From positions 1-9,498 of the forward strand of contig JAEWED010000143.1 of NCBI GenBank assembly GCA_023389745.1: a stretch of 9,498 nucleotides of DNA, written 5' to 3'. A program made the position numbers and the translations under genes. This stretch comes from Actinomycetes bacterium (GTDB taxonomy: Bacteria > Actinomycetota > Acidimicrobiia > Acidimicrobiales > Microtrichaceae). Shown piece by piece: positions 6,348-9,498 of the stretch (positions within the stretch are counted from its first letter, which is position 1; the number at the start of each line of letters is the position of its first letter). The notes under the pieces are model-generated. The model had not been told where the DNA came from. It searched no databases and saw only the letters and a list, made by a program, of their open reading frames with translations.

Positions 6348-7267
6348 CATTTTTCGAACCGGTCGCAGCGATCGCGCGCCGCCAGCACGGCCTGATCACC
6401 CGGGCTCAACTCGACGCCGCGGGGCTGACGGACCGAAAGATCCGCACGCTGGTCGACAACGGCAACCTCGTCCGGCAGCGACGCGGCCTCTACGTGATCG
6501 CCGGTTCACCGTCGACGTGGCACCAGCGGCTGCTCACCGAGGTGTTGGCCGGAGGACCCGACGCACTCGCCGGGATGCGGGCGGCTGCCGGGTTGTGGCG
6601 ATTCCATCGTTACCGGCGCCAACACCTCGACGTGGTCGGCTCGCGCTGGCTCCGGGGCTCGCCGGTGAAGGGCACCGGACACGAGACGCTGATCCTGCCG
6701 AGTCGTGACCGCACCGAACACGAGGGCATCCCCGTGACGACCCCGACGCGCACCTTGATCGACGTCGGTCGCTACGTGACCGCGACGCAGCTGGGGAAGA
6801 TGGTGGACGACGCCGTCACCCGTGACCTGACCACGTACGAGGACCTGCACCACCGCTTCAACGAGCTCGCCCGACGCGGGCGCGACGGCATCGCCACGAT
6901 TCGGGAGGTACTCGATGCGAGACCCGTCGGGACGGTCGCACCGGACAGCGCGTTCGAGGACGAGGTGCACCGTCGACTGCACGCGGTGGGCATCGAACCC
7001 GTCCTGCATCACCGCGTTGCGTGCGACGGCATCGAGTACGTGCTCGACATCGCCTGGCCGGAGTACCGGGTCGCGGTGGAGTGCGACGGGTTCCGGGTCC
7101 ACCGCACCGAGGAGCAGCTCGTCCACGACGACGACCGACAGAACCAGCTGACCTTGGCCGGTTGGCATGTGCTCCGAGAGACCTGGGGCCGCTTCAACGA
7201 AGACCGCGACCGCATCGTGCGCGAGGTTCGCCGAGCGCTGCGCGCCCGCGGCTTCCGGAACGACTGA
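6344..7267 (+). CDS. AbiEi-type winged helix fused to DUF559/Vsr-like nuclease domain
   Basis: A 307-aa protein of the actinobacterial 'AbiEi antitoxin domain plus DUF559' architecture; its true role is unknown. Residues about 5-53 (HGLITRAQLDAAGLTDRKIR, then LVRQRRGLYVIAG) are the AbiEi_4-like winged helix expected to bind DNA. The middle holds the family hallmark GIPVTTPTRTLIDVG (128-142). Residues about 200-300 form a PD-(D/E)xK-type fold as in very-short-patch-repair endonucleases: E205 in SAFEDEV, D235 in VLDIAWP, E246-x-D248-G in VAVECDG, H253, then the DDDRQNQLTLAGWHVLRETW segment. The catalytic-looking acids are all present, so nuclease activity is plausible. ATG at 6344 has the Shine-Dalgarno GGAGGGA. 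No AbiEii-type toxin is next to it, so it is not a standard two-gene type IV toxin-antitoxin pair. It is flanked by inverted palindromes, which suggests the gene and repeats form one unit. Confidence 0.9.
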   Translation: MSFFEPVAAIARRQHGLITRAQLDAAGLTDRKIRTLVDNGNLVRQRRGLYVIAGSPSTWHQRLLTEVLAGGPDALAGMRAAAGLWRFHRYRRQHLDVVGSRWLRGSPVKGTGHETLILPSRDRTEHEGIPVTTPTRTLIDVGRYVTATQLGKMVDDAVTRDLTTYEDLHHRFNELARRGRDGIATIREVLDARPVGTVAPDSAFEDEVHRRLHAVGIEPVLHHRVACDGIEYVLDIAWPEYRVAVECDGFRVHRTEEQLVHDDDRQNQLTLAGWHVLRETWGRFNEDRDRIVREVRRALRARGFRND

Positions 7268-7288
7268 ATCGGCCAGGCCGACAGCTGT

Positions 7289-7336
7289 TCTTGCGTGAGT
7301 TGTCGTCGCTCAGCGACGACAACTCACGCAATTTCG
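7289..7336. repeat. right 48-bp terminal repeat containing a perfect 41-nt palindrome
   Basis: Positions 7291-7331 form a perfect palindrome of 20-bp arms around one central C (7311), starting TTGCGTGAGTTGTCGTCGCT. It is the inverted copy of 6241-6288. It lies between the convergent ends of the nuclease-like gene (stop 7265-7267) and the RidA gene (stop 7347-7349), where it could also act as a bidirectional transcription barrier. Only a short TTT follows on the plus strand, so a canonical terminator is doubtful. Confidence 0.92.
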
Positions 7337-7346
7337 TGCTCTGAGA

Positions 7347-7757
7347 TCAGCCGTTGCGGTCGCGGGAGCGGTCGAGCGGGATGACCGCCTCGACCTCGAG
7401 CTCGACCTTCCAGCGGGGGTCGAGCAGCGCGGCGACCACCACGGTGGTGTTCACCGGCAGCGCGTCGGACATGTACTCACCGTGCACCGCGCCGATCGCC
7501 TGGAAGTCGCCGGCGTCGACCAGGTACATGCGGGTGCGCACGATGTCGCGCAGGTCGGAGCCGACCGTGACGAGCGCGTCATCGATGATCTCGAAGCAGC
7601 GCCGCGCCTGCGCGGCGGGGTCGGGGTCGACGGAGCCGTCGGCCCACTGCGGAGCGGTGCCCGCCACGAAGACGCGGTCCCCCACTCTGACGGCTCGGCT
7701 GTAGCCGACGGTGAGCTCCCATGGGGAGCCGGACGAGGCGCGCTGTCGGTCTTCCAC
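7347..7757 (-). CDS. RidA (YjgF/YER057c/UK114) family protein
   Basis: A protein of about 136 aa with the RidA fold, which normally forms trimers; active members hydrolyse reactive enamine/imine intermediates such as 2-aminoacrylate. Family landmarks are SRAVRVGDRVFVAGTAP (20-36), AQARRCFEIIDDALVTVGS (about 49-67), DIVRTRMYLVDAGDFQAIGA (71-90), VHGEYM (91-96) and KVELEVEAVIPL (117-128). In typical RidA the catalytic Arg lies in P-A-R-S/T; here the motif reads PVNTTVVVAAL, with Asn at 103, so deaminase activity is doubtful. I chose GTG at 7757 because TAAGTT ends seven bases upstream (leaderless pattern). The in-frame TTG at 7766 would add three residues but overlaps that box. It follows recR on the same strand by about 20 bp and may also be read through from it. 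Confidence 0.88.
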   Translation of the reverse strand: MEDRQRASSGSPWELTVGYSRAVRVGDRVFVAGTAPQWADGSVDPDPAAQARRCFEIIDDALVTVGSDLRDIVRTRMYLVDAGDFQAIGAVHGEYMSDALPVNTTVVVAALLDPRWKVELEVEAVIPLDRSRDRNG

Positions 7758-7764
7758 GGCCGGC

Positions 7765-7770
7765 AACTTA
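7765..7770 (-). promoter_or_regulatory. -10 box for the RidA gene
   Basis: TAAGTT (TANNNT) on the minus strand lies just after the recR stop and ends seven bases before the GTG at 7757. This is the leaderless spacing seen for other genes in this window. An internal promoter would let the RidA gene be expressed apart from dnaX-ybaB-recR. Confidence 0.35.
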
Positions 7771-7779
7771 CCGTCGCGG

Positions 7780-8397
7780 TCAGCTGTGCTCGGAACCGAC
7801 CACCCGGCGCCCTTCGAGCGCCCGTCCGAGCGTCAGCTCGTCCGCGTACTCGAGGTCGCCGCCGACGGGCAGGCCACTCGCGATGCGCGAGACCGTGAGG
7901 CCCGGCACTTCGAGCACACGGGTGAGGTACAGCGCGGTCGCCTCGCCCTCGAGGTTCGGGTTGGTGCAGAGGATCACCTCGGTGATGCCCTCGGCACCGA
8001 CGCGTGCGATCAGCTCACGGATGCGCAGCTGGTCGGGGCCGACGCCCTGGAGGTGGTCGATCGCCCCCTGCAGCACGTGGTAGCGGCCCTTGAACTCACG
8101 GGTGCGTTCGATCGCGACGACGTCGCGGGGTTCCTCCACGACGCAGAGCAGGTGCTCGTCACGGCGCGGGTCGCTGCAGATGCCGCACAGCGGGCCCTCG
8201 GAGATGTTGAAGCACCGGTCGCAGAACCCGACCTTCTCCTTGACCTCGACGATCGCCCGGGCCAGGCGGTTCGCCTCTTGGGTGTCGACCTTGAGCAGGT
8301 GGAAGGCGACGCGCTGCGCGGACTTGGGTCCGATGCCGGGCAGACGACCGAGGCAGTCGATCAGCTCCTGGACCGCGGCGGCGTAGGCGGTGGCCAC
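7780..8397 (-). CDS. recR: recombination mediator RecR
   Basis: A 205-aa RecR, which with RecO (and RecF) helps load RecA on single-stranded gaps during recombinational repair. Length and domain order are standard. The helix-hairpin-helix region is LIDCLGRLPGIGPKSAQRVA (12-31). The C4 zinc finger is C59-x2-C62-x8-C71-x2-C74. The Toprim domain starts at LLCVVEEPRDV (83-93) and includes TNPNLEGEATA (145-155). The C-terminal SGLPVGGDLEYADELTLGRAL (174-194) is a strong family match. The start is GTG at 8397, directly abutting the TGA of ybaB (8398-8400) with no gap, which suggests translational coupling within the dnaX-ybaB-recR operon. Confidence 0.98.
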   Translation of the reverse strand: MATAYAAAVQELIDCLGRLPGIGPKSAQRVAFHLLKVDTQEANRLARAIVEVKEKVGFCDRCFNISEGPLCGICSDPRRDEHLLCVVEEPRDVVAIERTREFKGRYHVLQGAIDHLQGVGPDQLRIRELIARVGAEGITEVILCTNPNLEGEATALYLTRVLEVPGLTVSRIASGLPVGGDLEYADELTLGRALEGRRVVGSEHS

Positions 8398-8859
8398 TCA
8401 GGACCCGCCGAGCAGGCCACCGAGACCGCCGAGGCCACCCGGACCGTCGCCGCCGAGCATGCCGCCGAGCCCCGCGAGCGGGTCGGCCTGTGCCTGGAGC
8501 GTCGCGACCTGGTCGTGCGCGGCCTGCCAGGCCGCCAGGATCAGGTCCTCGAGCATGGACGGGTCGTCGGGGTCGACCGCCCCGGGTTCGATGTCGATGC
8601 CGACCAGGTGCAGGTGCCCGTTGAGCGTGACCGTCACCGCACCACCACCCGAGGTGCCCTGCACCTGCGAGTTGGCGAGCTGCTCCTGGGCCTCGGCGAC
8701 CTGCTGCTGCATGTCGTGCGCCATCTGCATCATCGAGCCGAGGTCGAAGCCGGCGGCGCCGGGGGCGGTGGGCCCACCCATGCCGTCGGGCATCCCTTCG
8801 TCGTCGGGCAGCAGGGTGCCGTCGAGCGCCTCGGGGAGATCGTCGTCGTGTCCGCTCAT
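8398..8859 (-). CDS. ybaB: YbaB/EbfC nucleoid-associated protein
   Basis: A 153-aa YbaB/EbfC family DNA-binding protein, a small dimeric nucleoid-associated factor usually encoded between dnaX and recR. The conserved core runs from about residue 40 (LGSMMQMAHDMQQQVAEAQE, a long helix), through VTVTLNGHLHLVGIDIEPGA (about 75-94) and the helix with DLILAAWQAAHDQV (about 105-118). The family usually begins near that first helix. Here about 40 Asp/Gly/Pro-rich residues precede it and a Gly/Leu repeat tail follows it (GLGGMLGGDGPGGLGGLGG). The ATG at 8859 overlaps the dnaX stop in an ATGA and has a fair Shine-Dalgarno (GAGGTAGGA) inside the dnaX end, which supports this longer start. A later start at about residue 43 or 44 would give a canonical-length core but has no better support. 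Confidence 0.93.
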   Translation of the reverse strand: MSGHDDDLPEALDGTLLPDDEGMPDGMGGPTAPGAAGFDLGSMMQMAHDMQQQVAEAQEQLANSQVQGTSGGGAVTVTLNGHLHLVGIDIEPGAVDPDDPSMLEDLILAAWQAAHDQVATLQAQADPLAGLGGMLGGDGPGGLGGLGGLLGGS

Positions 8860-9498
8860 GTTCCTACCTCGTCCTCGCTGATCAGCACTGCCCCGGGGAA
8901 CGCCGCGGTGAGCCGGTCGATGCCGGTCGCCGCCACATCGGCGTTCTCGAGCTCGTGGATGTCGACCCGAAGGTCCTCGTCGTCCTCGTCGTCCGGTTCA
9001 TCCACCGGTGCCGCGCCCCGCGGCGTCGCCCCCGACGGCTCGGAGGAACCTCCTCGGGGTCGGCGCTGGATCGGCGGCGGGCCACCCGGGCGGAGGTCGG
9101 CGGCGTCGCCGTCCTCGACCAGGCGGACCGGGAGCGGGCGACCGAAGTGGCTCGCGAGCATCGCCTCGACGTCGCCGAGCTTCGGTCGAGCCCGATCGAT
9201 GGGCACGCCGAGGGCCAGGGCGTAGACGACGGTGCCGTCGCCCTCGACGGTCACCACCTGACCACCGTCGAAGAACGCCTTGGCGATGCCCTTCAGGTGC
9301 TGTTGCACCAGGTCCGGGAACGCCGCGCTGACGGTCTCGAGGTCCGGCGCTCCCGAGGCGGCGGATGCGGGCGCGGCCGACTCGGCCGGACCGTCGCCCG
9401 CCGGGACGGGTGCCGGCGCTGGCGGCTCGGCCGCGGCCACGGGCTCTGGCGTTGGTGGGTCGGCCGGCGGTGGCTCGGCCGGAGCGGACGCTGGTGGC
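8856..9498 (-). CDS. dnaX: DNA polymerase III subunit gamma/tau, C-terminal part (cut by window edge)
   Basis: The last 213 codons of dnaX, open without a stop to the right edge, so the ATPase and clamp-loader domains lie outside the window. DnaX organises the polymerase III clamp loader. What is visible starts as a Pro/Ala/Glu linker (PASAPAEPPPADPPTPEPVA just inside the edge) and continues through a small folded domain with LVQQHLKGIAKAFFDGGQVV and VVYALALGVPIDRARPKLGD. A disordered Arg/Gly/Pro and then Asp/Glu-rich stretch (DEPDDEDDEDL) follows. The gene ends with the motif DIHELENADVAATGIDRLTAAFPGA, shared by actinobacterial DnaX proteins. Its stop overlaps the ybaB start by the ATGA arrangement. 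No A-rich slippery sequence for a gamma/tau frameshift is seen in this part. The identity rests on the C-terminal motif and the dnaX-ybaB-recR gene order. Confidence 0.92.
   Translation of the reverse strand, partial: PPASAPAEPPPADPPTPEPVAAAEPPAPAPVPAGDGPAESAAPASAASGAPDLETVSAAFPDLVQQHLKGIAKAFFDGGQVVTVEGDGTVVYALALGVPIDRARPKLGDVEAMLASHFGRPLPVRLVEDGDAADLRPGGPPPIQRRPRGGSSEPSGATPRGAAPVDEPDDEDDEDLRVDIHELENADVAATGIDRLTAAFPGAVLISEDEVGT

Larger units (their letters stand above)
6241..7336. mobile_element. candidate palindrome-bounded nuclease cassette
   Basis: A 1,096-bp unit with 48-bp terminal inverted repeats (6241-6288 and 7289-7336, one mismatch). Each is itself a near-perfect 41-nt palindrome, and between them lies one gene for a winged-helix plus nuclease protein. 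Outside the repeats the thiolase and RidA genes look intact and ordinary. No target-site duplication longer than the ambiguous CG next to the repeats is visible, so insertion is not proven. The plan resembles REP palindromes flanking a RAYT gene, but the protein family is different. Mobility is a hypothesis; the repeat structure is seen directly. Confidence 0.35.

Noticed and set aside
6344..7267. A complete AbiE type IV toxin-antitoxin system.
   Set aside because: No AbiEii nucleotidyltransferase-like toxin gene is adjacent, and the C-terminal half is a nuclease-like domain, unlike classical AbiEi.
7711..9225. A 504-codon open frame on the plus strand opposite recR, ybaB and dnaX.
   Set aside because: It is the antisense shadow of three clearly identified genes in GC-rich DNA; its protein is low complexity with no recognisable domain and no RBS.

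Overview
The window reads as chromosomal DNA from a high-GC actinobacterium. The C-terminal DnaX tail ending in a D-x-H-E-L-E-N-A-D-V-A type motif, TTG and GTG starts, TANNNT -10 boxes a few bases before start codons, a Gly-rich secreted protein with a Thr/Pro linker and an AbiEi/DUF559 fusion all fit Actinobacteria. An Acidimicrobiia (Ilumatobacter-like) source is my best guess. That is inference from protein style, not a database result.

Layout. Positions 1-2718 hold two minus-strand envelope genes: a glycine-rich exported protein and a DUF3089 alpha/beta-hydrolase-like lipoprotein. The latter is divergent from a plus-strand GNAT acetyltransferase (2767-3324), and both appear to be leaderless. 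The GNAT gene converges on a second, unrecognised lipoprotein gene (3417-4880, minus). At the junction a 53-bp unit carrying both stop codons is present almost three times. A 152-bp divergent region with two inverted repeats separates that lipoprotein from a complete thiolase gene (5033-6214, plus).

The most unusual part is 6241-7336. A single gene (6344-7267) encodes an AbiEi-type winged helix fused to a DUF559/Vsr-like PD-(D/E)xK nuclease fold. It is bracketed by two copies of a 41-nt palindrome, which form 48-bp terminal inverted repeats with one mismatch. Its ribosome binding site and start codon lie inside a perfect 12-bp hairpin, and its upstream gap contains no TA dinucleotide, hence no TANNNT promoter. 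I propose a self-contained palindrome-nuclease cassette, similar in plan to REP/RAYT elements. This is a hypothesis.

The rest (7347-9498, minus) is the conserved recombination/replication cluster dnaX (cut by the window edge), ybaB and recR. Its reading frames overlap or abut, so translation is probably coupled. A RidA-family gene follows, lacking the usual catalytic arginine. No tRNA, rRNA, CRISPR or insertion-sequence transposase was seen.
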